Shown: positions 17,455-25,190 of the stretch, piece by piece | Layout: each line of letters opens with the position of its first letter | Numbering within the stretch: position 1 is the stretch's first letter | Assembly (NCBI GenBank): GCA_013152415.1 | Contig: JAADGI010000008.1 | Span: 45,589 to 109,588, forward strand | Direction of reading: 5' to 3' | DNA from: Gammaproteobacteria bacterium | Lineage (GTDB): Bacteria > Pseudomonadota > Gammaproteobacteria > HyVt-429 | Length of the DNA: 64,000 nucleotides | Program-made: the position numbers and the translations under genes | Notes under the pieces: generated by a model | What the model was told of the DNA's origin: nothing | The model's input: only the letters and a program-made list of their open reading frames with translations | The model's database searches: none

Positions 17455-18888
17455 ATGGGTCAGGAAATCGCCAGCAGTCATTTTTCCGAACAGGATTTTG
17501 AGCAATTTAACGAACGCTTGCGTGCCGAGACGACGTTACTGGGTGATTGGTTCGAGCAGGGCCGTTTCGCTCCAGTCAAGTCTACGGGTGGTTTTGAGTT
17601 GGAGGTGTGGCTGGTCGACAAGCACATGCGCCCTGCACCCATCAATGCCGCATTTCTGGAAAGATACGGCGACGCTGACGCAGTACCAGAGTTATCCAAG
17701 TTCAATATTGAATTAAACACCACACCCTTGGCTTTGAATCAGGCTGCACTGACGGTCATGCACCGTGAGTTAGGTGATACCTTAGAGAGCTGCACCCAAA
17801 CCGCTGTTGAACTCGATACCCGGTTAGCCACGATCGGGATTTTGCCTACCGTGCGAGACGAAGACCTGACCGTGGCCAATATGTCAGATATGGAGCGTTA
17901 TCGGGCATTGAATGAGCAAGTGCTTCGTATGCGTCAGGGCCGGCCCATTGAGTTGGACATCCAGGGCCGTGAACGCCTGCAGACTTCCCATTTGGATGTC
18001 ATGCTGGAAGCGGCCACGACCTCGTTTCAGATTCATCTTCAAGTGAACCCCCATCAGATGGTGCGGGCCTACAACGCGGCTGTGATTGCCTCGGCCCCCA
18101 TGGTGGCCCTGTCTGCCAATTCACCGTATTTATTCGGCAAAGATTTGTGGGATGAGACCCGCATTCCCTTGTTTGAGCAATCGGTGAACACGCAGTTACC
18201 GACGGCCATTGGCTGTGATGCACCTCGCCGGGTGACCTTTGGCAGTGGATACCTTCGACACTCTGTGTTGGAGTTGTTCAAGGAAAACCTGGCACACTAT
18301 CCTGTGTTGTTGCCGGATACCCAGGAAGCCGTTACCGAAAAATTACCCCATGTGCGGTTGCACAACGGCACCTTGTGGCGCTGGAATCGGGTGCTGATCG
18401 GGTTTGGCGATGGGGGTGAGCCCACTTTGCGCATCGAACACCGAGTCGTCCCCGCAGGGCCTACTGTTGCCGATGCCATTGCTAATGCGGCGATATTCTT
18501 TGGTCTGGTGCAAGATATGTCTACCCAGGAGGTGGCACCCGAGACCGTTTTGACATTCGAGGATGTCCACAGCAATTTTTATGCTGCGGCGCGTCACGGA
18601 TTGCAGGCCGAACTCAAAGGGTTTGGTGGACTCAGGCAGGTTGCCAGGGAATTGATATTGGATCATTTATTACCCAGGGCCAGATGTGGGCTTCTGAGCC
18701 TGGGCGTTGATGCGATAGATGCAGAGCATTATATTGATATTGTCTGCCAACGGGTCGATTCCGGCCAGACCGGTGCCCACTGGCAACGCGAATTCATTAA
18801 GAGGCACCAGTGCTCTATGGCCGAAATGACGGCCGCCTACCTTGAGCGACAGGAACAGGGCCGTCCCGTGCACGAGTGGTCGCTGTAA
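17455..18888 (+). CDS. GCS2-family carboxylate-amine ligase
   Basis: A 477-residue protein of the glutamate-cysteine ligase 2 superfamily. The N-terminal FELEVWLVDKHMRPAP and FNIELNTTP are the ATP/Mg-binding strands; further blocks are SFQIHLQVNP, ALSANSPYLFGK and LRIEHRVVPAGPT. The family joins an amino acid or amine to a gamma-carboxylate using ATP. Real glutathione synthesis is not proven, and no gshB follows. The next gene is a zinc hydrolase whose ATG overlaps this stop (TAATG). Published comparative genomics links such ligase-hydrolase pairs to peptide-like metabolites; that role is inference here. Confidence 0.85.
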   Translation: MGQEIASSHFSEQDFEQFNERLRAETTLLGDWFEQGRFAPVKSTGGFELEVWLVDKHMRPAPINAAFLERYGDADAVPELSKFNIELNTTPLALNQAALTVMHRELGDTLESCTQTAVELDTRLATIGILPTVRDEDLTVANMSDMERYRALNEQVLRMRQGRPIELDIQGRERLQTSHLDVMLEAATTSFQIHLQVNPHQMVRAYNAAVIASAPMVALSANSPYLFGKDLWDETRIPLFEQSVNTQLPTAIGCDAPRRVTFGSGYLRHSVLELFKENLAHYPVLLPDTQEAVTEKLPHVRLHNGTLWRWNRVLIGFGDGGEPTLRIEHRVVPAGPTVADAIANAAIFFGLVQDMSTQEVAPETVLTFEDVHSNFYAAARHGLQAELKGFGGLRQVARELILDHLLPRARCGLLSLGVDAIDAEHYIDIVCQRVDSGQTGAHWQREFIKRHQCSMAEMTAAYLERQEQGRPVHEWSL

Positions 18889-19901
18889 TGCTCCGTATCA
18901 TCCATAGTTTGCCCCAAGGTTTCATGGATGCGGCTGCAGTTGATCTTTGCTCGGTAGTCCCTGGGCCCAGCCTCATCCACCTGAGTGGCCGACGCCCTGA
19001 GCCTCTCTTTGTTTCGGTGTTGCTTCATGGCAACGAGACTACCGGGTTGGCCACGGTACAAAGACTGTTAAAGAAGTATCGCGACCAGGAACTTCCCCGG
19101 GCCCTGTCTTTATTTGTGGGCAATGTGGAGGCTGCCCGTCAAGGTGTGCGACGTTTGGCAGGGCAGCCGGACTTTAATCGGATCTGGTCCGGGGGCGATA
19201 GTGCCGAACAAATCATGGCCCAGCAGGTATTGCATGAAATGCAGAAGCGTCAGGTGTTCGCCTGTGTGGATATTCACAATAACACCGGCCTCAATCCCCA
19301 CTACGCTATCATCAGCCATCTCGATTATCGTCATTTTCAGATCGCAACACTGTTTGGCCGTACCGTGGTGTATGCCACCACACCGGTGACCACCTGCAAT
19401 TATGCCTTTGCCGGAACCTGTCCTGCGGTGACACTGGAGAGTGGTCTGCCTGGCCAAACCCAAGGGGAAGACCATGTGTTTGAATATCTGGAGGCCTGCA
19501 TGCGCTTGACAAAAATGCCCGGTTCTCCAGTAGCAGCCCATGATATGGACCTGTTTCATACCGTGGCTACCGTCAAGATACCCGAGCGCTTGAGTTTTAG
19601 TTTCACGGACCCTGATGCCGCGATTCGTTTGATTCCCGATATTGATCGACTCAATTTTTGTGAGGTGGCGGCAGGGACCCTGCTGGCGGAGTTGAGGCCC
19701 GGCAGTGGTGCCTATTTGGAGGTGTGGGATGAAAACGGTAACGATGCCCAGGAGCGGTATTTCACCCAGGCCGATGACCAGGTGCGTACTGCCTGCGCGG
19801 TGATGCCCTCCATGTTGACAATGCGAGAGGACATCATCCGCATGGATTGTCTGTGTTACCTGATGGAGCGTATGGACTGGCAGCAACATATGCGGGTATA
19901 G
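18888..19901 (+). CDS. M14/AstE-AspA-like zinc hydrolase
   Basis: About 338 residues from the ATG at 18888, which overlaps the GCS2 stop. The ASTE/ASPA pattern is visible: LFVSVLLHGNETTG (first zinc ligands H and E), a histidine in VDIHNNTGLNPHY, and a late TLESGLPGQ acidic block. Relatives remove succinyl or acetyl groups from N-acyl amino acids or cleave peptides. The pairing with an amide-forming GCS2 ligase suggests it processes or recycles that ligase's product. Confidence 0.83.
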   Translation: MLRIIHSLPQGFMDAAAVDLCSVVPGPSLIHLSGRRPEPLFVSVLLHGNETTGLATVQRLLKKYRDQELPRALSLFVGNVEAARQGVRRLAGQPDFNRIWSGGDSAEQIMAQQVLHEMQKRQVFACVDIHNNTGLNPHYAIISHLDYRHFQIATLFGRTVVYATTPVTTCNYAFAGTCPAVTLESGLPGQTQGEDHVFEYLEACMRLTKMPGSPVAAHDMDLFHTVATVKIPERLSFSFTDPDAAIRLIPDIDRLNFCEVAAGTLLAELRPGSGAYLEVWDENGNDAQERYFTQADDQVRTACAVMPSMLTMREDIIRMDCLCYLMERMDWQQHMRV

Positions 19902-19939
19902 ATTTCTCAACCCAAGCCCATGTCGGTTAGAATAGCGCT

Positions 19940-20599
19940 ATGTCATCCTATACAGAACGTGATCGAATATTGGCCTTGGCCGCCGTCTTTCAGGCGGCAT
20001 ATCTGGTGCAAACTCTAGCCCACGAGGGCACCGCTGAAACCGAGGCATTTCACAACAGCGTAGGCAGTATCCTGATTTTTGATGCCGACAGCACCGAGGA
20101 TATCTTCCATGGCGTGGACGGTTTGGCCACCGGTCTACAGTTGGTGCGCGATAAGTTGTCCGGATCGGACGGTGCCAGCGATATGGAATTGACCCGTTAC
20201 ATCCTGTCTATTCTCCAGCTCGAGGGGCGTTTGGCTCGCAACGAGCCCATTTTACACAAATTACAAAAGGGTATTGATGACGTGACCCGTCAGGCCGAGT
20301 ACTTTGCTGAGACCCATGAGAGTGATTCCTATCACTCGAGCGTCATCGCAGGTCTGGCCCACGTCTATGCTGACACCTTAAGTAACCTGCCACCGCGTAT
20401 CATGGTAAGTGGCAAATTTATTACCGATAATGAGATTGCCAACAAGATTCGCACCGCTTTGTTGGCGGGGGTGCGTGGCGCGGTGTTGTGGCGTCAGGTC
20501 GGTGGGCGTCGCCGCCAGTTAATCTTTGGGCGCAAACGTTATGTGGAGGGTGCCCGTCAGATGTTGAAAGACATGCAGGCCGGTGGTGGGGTGCATTGA
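19940..20599 (+). CDS. hflD: HflD-like protein
   Basis: A 219-residue helical protein matching HflD (YcfC): ALAAVFQAAYLVQTLAHEG near the start, ELTRYILSILQLEGRL in the middle, and NKIRTALLAGVRGAVLWRQVGGRRRQLIFGRKR near the end. In E. coli HflD is a peripheral membrane protein affecting phage lambda CII; the gene normally sits by mnmA and purB, neither of which is here. The last 355 bp are repeated, diverged, at 21616-21970 beyond a toxin-antitoxin pair. This looks like insertion of an element at the gene's 3' end. Confidence 0.9.
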   Translation: MSSYTERDRILALAAVFQAAYLVQTLAHEGTAETEAFHNSVGSILIFDADSTEDIFHGVDGLATGLQLVRDKLSGSDGASDMELTRYILSILQLEGRLARNEPILHKLQKGIDDVTRQAEYFAETHESDSYHSSVIAGLAHVYADTLSNLPPRIMVSGKFITDNEIANKIRTALLAGVRGAVLWRQVGGRRRQLIFGRKRYVEGARQMLKDMQAGGGVH

Positions 20600-20607
20600 A
20601 GACTGAA

Positions 20608-20876
20608 TGGGGTCAGAGCCGAATGGCACTTACTTAAGCCCCCTCTCCCTCCGGGAGAGGGCTGGGGTGAGGGGATAACAACAAAATCTGTTTTTTAAAT
20701 TAAGCTTTTACTCCCCTCATCCTAACCTTCTCCCTGGGGGACCTCGGTGTCCCCTTGTGGGGTAGAAGGGACTAGAAAGCACTATATCAGCTTAAGTAAG
20801 TGCCATTCGGGTCAGAGCCCAATTCGTAGCACCTCGCCAAAACTTTAGAGTCCAAGAGAGTTCGGCTCTGACCCCA
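20608..20876. repeat. Outer inverted repeat around the MITE
   Basis: TGGGGTCAGAGCCGAA at 20608-20623 and its exact reverse complement at 20861-20876 form a 16-bp inverted repeat. Motifs of the GGGGTCAGAG type are common in proteobacterial REP-like palindromes. The MITE-like element at 20621-20808 sits within its left arm, so this palindrome is probably the older one. Confidence 0.6.
20621..20808. mobile_element. MITE-like element with 11-bp target duplication
   Basis: A 188-bp unit bounded by perfect 19-bp inverted repeats (GAATGGCACTTACTTAAGC at 20621 and its complement ending at 20808). It is flanked by an 11-bp direct repeat GGGTCAGAGCC (20610-20620 and 20809-20819). No coding sequence. 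The inside has a GGGAGAGGG-type hairpin and a 28-bp block (20739-20766) that recurs at 21994. Target length points to an IS4-like transposase acting in trans (inference). Confidence 0.8.
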
Positions 20877-20917
20877 GCAACATGACCCCAGCAACATAGA
20901 GACCCCCGGTTACCCAA

Positions 20918-21142
20918 TTAAGGCTTTTGATTCCATGATATATCTACTTTGCGATGCTGTGAGATACAGTCACGAAGATATAGGTTAATCAAACTTTGAT
21001 AGGGTACACCTGAATCTTCTGCCATAGATTTAAAGTAGTTGATAACATCTTCACCAAGCCTCATTGTTACTGGCTTTTTGAGTTTTGAGGCATAAGGGTT
21101 TTTACGTGATTTCATTTTAGATAAATCATATTCTTTTTTCAT
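20918..21142 (-). CDS. brnA: BrnA-family antitoxin
   Basis: A 74-residue ribbon-helix-helix type protein: basic N-terminus (KKEYDLSKMKSRKNPYASKLKKPVTMRLGEDVINYFK) followed by GVPYQSLINLYLRDC. This matches BrnA-type antitoxins, which neutralise BrnT and repress their own promoter. It overlaps the upstream toxin gene by one base (ATG/TGA), the standard BrnT-BrnA order. Lower GC than its surroundings. Confidence 0.85.
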   Translation of the reverse strand: MKKEYDLSKMKSRKNPYASKLKKPVTMRLGEDVINYFKSMAEDSGVPYQSLINLYLRDCISQHRKVDISWNQKP

Positions 21143-21426
21143 TATGTTTCACCTTTATAAAGCTTTCGCTCTTTCGCTGTTGCTTTACGTGCTGAGATGA
21201 TTCGAATGAGATTACCTGACTCTTTTTCACAGTGGCAGATAAGTAATATCCTTGATTGGTTGCTGTGACCTAGGATAAGAAACCTGTCTTCTAGTTCTGA
21301 ATTTTCGTCATCAAAAAACTGGATGGCGAAGTCATCGTAGAATACAGACTGCGCTTCTTCAAAAGTAACACCATGTTTTCTTTTGTTTGATGCTGCTTTG
21401 GACGCATCCCATCCAAATTTAACCAT
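21142..21426 (-). CDS. brnT: BrnT-family ribonuclease toxin
   Basis: A 94-residue toxin with the BrnT signatures FGWDASKAASNKRKHGVTFEEAQSVFYDD (near the start) and RIISARKATAKERKLY (near the end). BrnT is a RelE-fold ribonuclease that arrests growth when free. All conserved blocks are present, so it is probably functional. The AT-rich stretch just upstream (21427-21480) should hold the autoregulated promoter. The pair lies between the two hflD 3' copies. Confidence 0.9.
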   Translation of the reverse strand: MVKFGWDASKAASNKRKHGVTFEEAQSVFYDDFAIQFFDDENSELEDRFLILGHSNQSRILLICHCEKESGNLIRIISARKATAKERKLYKGET

Positions 21427-21479
21427 AAATACATTGTATTTACATTTGGTGGGATGTCAAGTGTTTTGTTTTAACTGCC

Positions 21480-21528
21480 CTAACGAGGCTGTAGAAAAAC
21501 TCACTTCTAAAAGCGCTATTCTACAGTC
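21480..21528. repeat. Island repeat with hairpin
   Basis: CTAACGAGGCTGTAGAAAAA is present here and again, same orientation, at 22586-22606, with an inverted near-copy ending at 22809. Here GGCTGTAGA also pairs with TCTACAGTCC 30 bp on. It lies just upstream of brnT, as the second copy lies just upstream of the next leftward gene. Confidence 0.6.
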
Positions 21529-21615
21529 CTATTTCTAAATTTAATATTCATCCACTTTGACTTGATAAAATTCGTTTTTCAAGACAACTCCGGGCAATCT
21601 TTGCTTCTTTATGCG

Positions 21616-21970
21616 GCCCATTTTGCACAAATTACAAAAGGGTATTGATGACGTGATCCGTCAGGCCGAGTATTTTGCTGAGACCCATGAGAGTGATTCC
21701 TATCACTCGAGCATCATCGCAGGCCTGGTCCACGTCTATACTGACACCTTAAGTAACCTGCCGCCACGTATCATGGTAAGTGGCAAATTTATTACTGATA
21801 ATGATCTTGCCAACAAGATTCGCACCGCCCTGTTGGCGGGGGTGCGTGGTGCGGTGTTGTGGCGTCAGGTCGGTGGGCGTCGCCGTCAGTTGATCTTTGG
21901 GCGCAAGCGCTATGTGGAGGGTGCTCGTAAGATGTTGAAAGAGATGCAGGCCGGTGGTGGAGTGCATTGA
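21616..21970 (+). pseudogene. Displaced hflD 3' half
   Basis: This 355-bp stretch aligns without gaps to hflD 20245-20599 and keeps the frame through the same stop (GGGVH). By eye there are about two dozen mismatches, many at third positions. It lacks the first half of the gene and a sensible start. A full-length gene followed by a foreign segment and then the old 3' end is the layout left when an element integrates at a gene's 3' end and supplies its own replacement. Confidence 0.88.
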
Positions 21971-21993
21971 AAATGCATTAGCCGCAAAGGCGC

Positions 21994-22021
21994 GGACCTC
22001 GGTGCTTCCTTGTGGGGTAGA
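21994..22021. repeat. 28-bp micro-repeat, second copy
   Basis: GGACCTCGGTG followed by three variable bases and CCTTGTGGGGTAGA. It matches 20739-20766 at about 25 of 28 positions. Each copy sits inside another repeat: the first inside the MITE, the second inside a CGCAAAG-type arm (GCCGCAAAGGCGC...GCAAAG). It looks inserted rather than inherited with its host repeat. Confidence 0.6.
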
Positions 22022-22159
22022 CGCAAAGAGAAGCTAAATTGTGGTCTGTCCTCTAAAATACTTGCGATATATTTAGGTAACCACAAATCACCATGCCAAT
22101 CAATAAAACTGTACCTAACACAACTCACCTCAGCTAATTAAACTATACATTGCCTCGCA

Positions 22160-22564
22160 TTAAAGCAGAGTTTTTAGGAATCCAATTGAGTCCGCTCTAC
22201 CTTCATTACGAAATTGCTCATCCAAATATTCGCCCATCTGTCCCAGCATATTATCTGTGAATTCAGTTAGCCTTTCTGCTGTGATATTCGAGCCAAGTCG
22301 GTCATTCACGATTACTTCCCAGAATTCGTATGCATAAAATCCCAGCCCTGACGACAAAAATCCTGGTTTGAATCCTATCTTTCTCATTGATTGCTTAATT
22401 CCATTTTTGATAATTTTCTTATGATGTGTCCGCAGTGCTGTGCCAAGGGAATCCCCGCCATATTTTAAAGATATATATGCGAGTGCTGCCGCATATACAC
22501 AGTCAAACTGTTCATGAACACCTTTGTGCCCTTCTGTCATTAGCTTCTTTGATAGCTCGGACAT
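22160..22564 (-). CDS. Unknown island protein
   Basis: A 134-residue soluble helical protein (HEQFDCVYAAALAYISLKYGGDSLGTAL, GFLSSGLGFYAYEFWEVIVND). No motif or signal peptide recognised. GC content is low and it lies within the hflD island, between the displaced hflD end and a MITE-like element. Transcribed leftward like brnTA and the HEPN gene. Confidence 0.6.
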   Translation of the reverse strand: MSELSKKLMTEGHKGVHEQFDCVYAAALAYISLKYGGDSLGTALRTHHKKIIKNGIKQSMRKIGFKPGFLSSGLGFYAYEFWEVIVNDRLGSNITAERLTEFTDNMLGQMGEYLDEQFRNEGRADSIGFLKTLL

Positions 22565-22590
22565 GTGTTATTCCTCTTTTTTGCTCTAAC

Positions 22591-22805
22591 GAGGCTGTAG
22601 AAAAACCCCAAAAATAACGAATAAGCCATATTTATAACTAAACATCATTTTCTCTGCCCCATGTAATTCTTCCATTATGAGCGCATCAGATGCTGCATAC
22701 TAAGAATTAGCGGCTATTAATGAATGTTGCCATATTTTTGTTTTTACTGCCTTATATCGCCTTATTTTTTAAGATTCTACAAATATAGGGTTTTTCTACA
22801 GCCTC
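22591..22805. mobile_element. MITE-like element with 18-bp ends
   Basis: Perfect 18-bp inverted repeats (GAGGCTGTAGAAAAACCC at 22591-22608 and its complement at 22788-22805) bound a 215-bp AT-rich non-coding unit. No clear target duplication. A solo copy of the same end lies at 21480. Together with the first MITE it marks this region as a landing zone for small elements. Confidence 0.65.
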
Positions 22806-22815
22806 AACGTTCAGG

Positions 22816-23388
22816 TTAGCCATTTTCAATTGTTGATGTTGTACCTAACCAGCCATCATTACTTAAACCATGACGATCTGATATTGGGATGCATTCACAG
22901 AATAGTTCCTTAATTTTGTTTGCACACACATACGCTTTTTTTGATTTACCCAGTGTAATTTGTTTTTCTATCTTAGACATAGGTTCTTGGTTCCATTTTC
23001 TATCATATTCGTCTCGGTGAGTAATATAGTTTTCAGAGATAAATTCTGGTTTTGCATGCGCAATTTTATTGCGAATGTTTATTAACCAATAGGCTGTTGA
23101 CCAAGGCTCAGAGTTTCTTGAATATTCAATAGAAAAATGTTCACACAGTATTCGTAGCTTTGCCAATGGACTACAACTTTCGAAGTCTTTCCATATTGTG
23201 ATATATCTCTCACCGAATGCATTACAAATTGCTTCTATTGCCAATGCTGAAAAAGTAATGGTGATTAACTGGTGATAAAAATAGCCTGGCTTTTTATCAA
23301 TTGCATCTTGTAGTGCCATATTTGCCACGCCTAGGTGCATATGATGTGCTGAAAAATTCCTTTCTAAATTTACTGATATTTTGCTCAT
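22816..23388 (-). CDS. HEPN-like protein
   Basis: A 190-residue helical protein. Residues about 106-111 read RNKIAH, the R-N-x3-H form of the HEPN ribonuclease motif, placed after a long helix (AYWLINI) as expected. A second helix TFSALAIEAICNAFG precedes it. HEPN proteins are often RNases in toxin or phage-defence systems. No MNT-type nucleotidyltransferase partner is next to it, and the fold assignment rests on this motif only. Low GC; part of the hflD island. Confidence 0.55.
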   Translation of the reverse strand: MSKISVNLERNFSAHHMHLGVANMALQDAIDKKPGYFYHQLITITFSALAIEAICNAFGERYITIWKDFESCSPLAKLRILCEHFSIEYSRNSEPWSTAYWLINIRNKIAHAKPEFISENYITHRDEYDRKWNQEPMSKIEKQITLGKSKKAYVCANKIKELFCECIPISDRHGLSNDGWLGTTSTIENG

Positions 23389-23548
23389 ATTTATTTGCTA
23401 ACTAATAAGTAGTGGACCTACAATGTCTAATTATGATTTGGACATTTAGGGGGCGCTAAAATGTCTACTTTCATGAATTCAACAAGTTACCCTTTTTTAG
23501 TATGACAAAATGCATTATTCGTGTCTCTGTAGTTAAGGTCTGTTGGTT

Positions 23549-23974
23549 TCAAGGCGAACGATCCAATAGGATTTTCGCCTGTTTTCGTTCTATGTCGGTG
23601 ACGTCCCGATAACCTCGAGTATAGGGCCAGCCGTAGCCCCAGCGGTAAGAGGTGAGCCAAAACGGTGACCCACCGGCACGGACGCCGGCACGCATGATGT
23701 TGGCGAGGTGTGGGTTCTCGATTTTAGAGATACATTCTTTCAAGGCGTTGTCTGCGGCCAATCGCTGTGAGTAGTTGCCCCCTAGCCAATAGGCCTTGTC
23801 GTGATTTACACAACAACTGTGCCAGCGTTGAGGGTCGTTCGCTGGGCCATCGGGAAAGCTGCTGCAACCATCGGTACTAAAAGGTTTTAACTGTCCGGAG
23901 TATTCGCAGGCCGTGATCACAAATAAGATCAAACTCGCCAGTGTGATTTGGCGCGAAATAGAAAAAAGCCTCAT
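23549..23974 (-). CDS. Lipoprotein with phospholipase A2-like CCxxHD motif
   Basis: A 141-residue protein with a signal peptide and lipobox (LILFVITACEYSG), so likely anchored in a membrane. The mature part contains DGCSSFPDGP...WHSCCVNHDKAYWLGG. CCxxHD is the catalytic signature of secreted phospholipase A2 (His and Asp of the dyad, cysteines for disulfides). The usual calcium loop is not obvious. Two later cysteine-free blocks, RAADNALKECI-like and GGSPFWLTSYRWGYGWPY, are shared by a gammaproteobacterial family without known function. ATGA overlap with the upstream VOC gene. Confidence 0.65.
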   Translation of the reverse strand: MRLFSISRQITLASLILFVITACEYSGQLKPFSTDGCSSFPDGPANDPQRWHSCCVNHDKAYWLGGNYSQRLAADNALKECISKIENPHLANIMRAGVRAGGSPFWLTSYRWGYGWPYTRGYRDVTDIERKQAKILLDRSP

Positions 23975-24369
23975 TGCCCCGGCCAGATAAATTCAATACG
24001 CAGGCCGCTGGGTTCGGTGCATATCATATGGTGGGCCGGTCCCTCTCTCAATGCTTCCGGTGCAAATTCAATAGCCACGCCCTCGGCCTTGGTAAGTATT
24101 TGGTGGATTTCTTTCAGTCTGTCTTCAGAGTCGATCTTAATGGCCAGGTGATGCAGGCCCACATTGTGATGGCGATCAAAAGCGGTGGCATTGCTGGGGT
24201 CCGCTACCTGCCATAGGGTAAGCATAATGTGACCGTCGCTTACAAAGATGGCGGGATAGCTTGGGTCTCGACGTGCCTCGTCCCAACCCAACAGATTTGT
24301 AAAGAAGGCGGCGCTGGCCTCGAGTCGCGTGACCGCCAGGCCCACATGGTGAATCCCTGAAGTGATCAT
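23971..24369 (-). CDS. VOC-family (glyoxalase-like) protein
   Basis: A 132-residue vicinal-oxygen-chelate protein with two beta-alpha-beta-beta-beta halves: IHHVGLAVTRLEASAAFFTNLLGWDEA and LHHLAIKIDSEDRLKEIHQIL, ending in EPSGLRIEFIWPG. Metal ligands are plausible at the His of HHVGLAV, the His of HHLAIKI and the Glu of RIEFIW. Substrate unknown; lactoylglutathione lyase-like annotation would be a guess. It overlaps the downstream lipoprotein gene by 4 bp. Confidence 0.85.
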   Translation of the reverse strand: MITSGIHHVGLAVTRLEASAAFFTNLLGWDEARRDPSYPAIFVSDGHIMLTLWQVADPSNATAFDRHHNVGLHHLAIKIDSEDRLKEIHQILTKAEGVAIEFAPEALREGPAHHMICTEPSGLRIEFIWPGQ

Positions 24370-24521
24370 GCAGGGGATGGTACCCGCCCTGTTAGTGGAA
24401 GATCAAACCCATTGAGGTGGTTTTATCCGTGGCCGGTTTATATGGTTCTGGCAACATAATCAGTTGGGTGTATAGTGTTGATGAGGCAGCGCGATAAAGG
24501 CTAAACAGAGGAGAAACCAAA

Positions 24522-25175
24522 TTGACTGATAAGAAAATCACTCAGTATCCGGGCAATGAAGTCAATGTAAGCTGGGATGGTCGCTTGTGTATCCATATCG
24601 GCGAATGCGGTCGTGCCAAGGGTGAGTTGTTTGTGGGTGGTCGCCAGCCCTGGTGCCTGCCCGACCAGGCTTCCCCGCAAGAGGTGGATGACGTGGTGAC
24701 GTCCTGCCCCACAGGGGCCTTGGTCTTCGAGGTGCAAGACGGTAGTTCCAAAGAGCAGGTAGAAGATGAGAATACCGTTGTGGTGTCCTACAACGGGCCT
24801 CTTTTTGTCCGTGGAGATTTGGATATTGAAGGCGTTGATGACGATATGCCCGGTACCCGATATCGCGCTGCTTTATGTCGTTGCGGCGAGTCGAACAACA
24901 AACCCTTTTGTGACAACGCTCACGAAAAAATTGGTTTTCAGGATTATGGCGCCGTTGGTGAGAAGGGCGATGGCCTGAGTGCTGTCGGAGGCAAGCTCAG
25001 TATCAAGTCCCTACCCGATGGGCCACTACTTCTGTCCGGCAACCTCAGCATCAAGGCCAGCAGTGGTCGTGTGGCCTGGCAGGGCACCCAGGCTGCTTTG
25101 TGCCGTTGTGGCGCCTCCAAGAACAAACCCTTTTGCGACGGCAGTCACAAAGAGGCAGGGTTCAAAAGTGATTAG
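24522..25175 (+). CDS. Iron-sulfur protein: 4Fe-4S-like domain plus two CDGSH domains
   Basis: A 217-residue protein. The N-terminal 70 residues are a divergent ferredoxin-like domain (C of LCIHIGECGRAK, PWCLP, VVTSCPTGAL). Two CDGSH-type 2Fe-2S motifs follow: LCRCGESNNKPFCDNAHE and LCRCGASKNKPFCDGSHK, each with the C-x-C-x9-C-x3-H ligand pattern. Such proteins store or transfer iron-sulfur clusters. Start is TTG with AGGAGA upstream. The VOC and ferritin-like genes follow on the same strand, suggesting an iron or redox theme. Confidence 0.92.
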   Translation: MTDKKITQYPGNEVNVSWDGRLCIHIGECGRAKGELFVGGRQPWCLPDQASPQEVDDVVTSCPTGALVFEVQDGSSKEQVEDENTVVVSYNGPLFVRGDLDIEGVDDDMPGTRYRAALCRCGESNNKPFCDNAHEKIGFQDYGAVGEKGDGLSAVGGKLSIKSLPDGPLLLSGNLSIKASSGRVAWQGTQAALCRCGASKNKPFCDGSHKEAGFKSD

Positions 25176-25190
25176 CGTGGGGCTAAACTC

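Noticed and set aside
21480-22809. GAGGCTGTAGAAAAAC repeats as integron attC sites
   Set aside because: No matching GTTRRRY/RYYYAAC core pairs, the copies lie upstream rather than downstream of genes, and no integrase is present.
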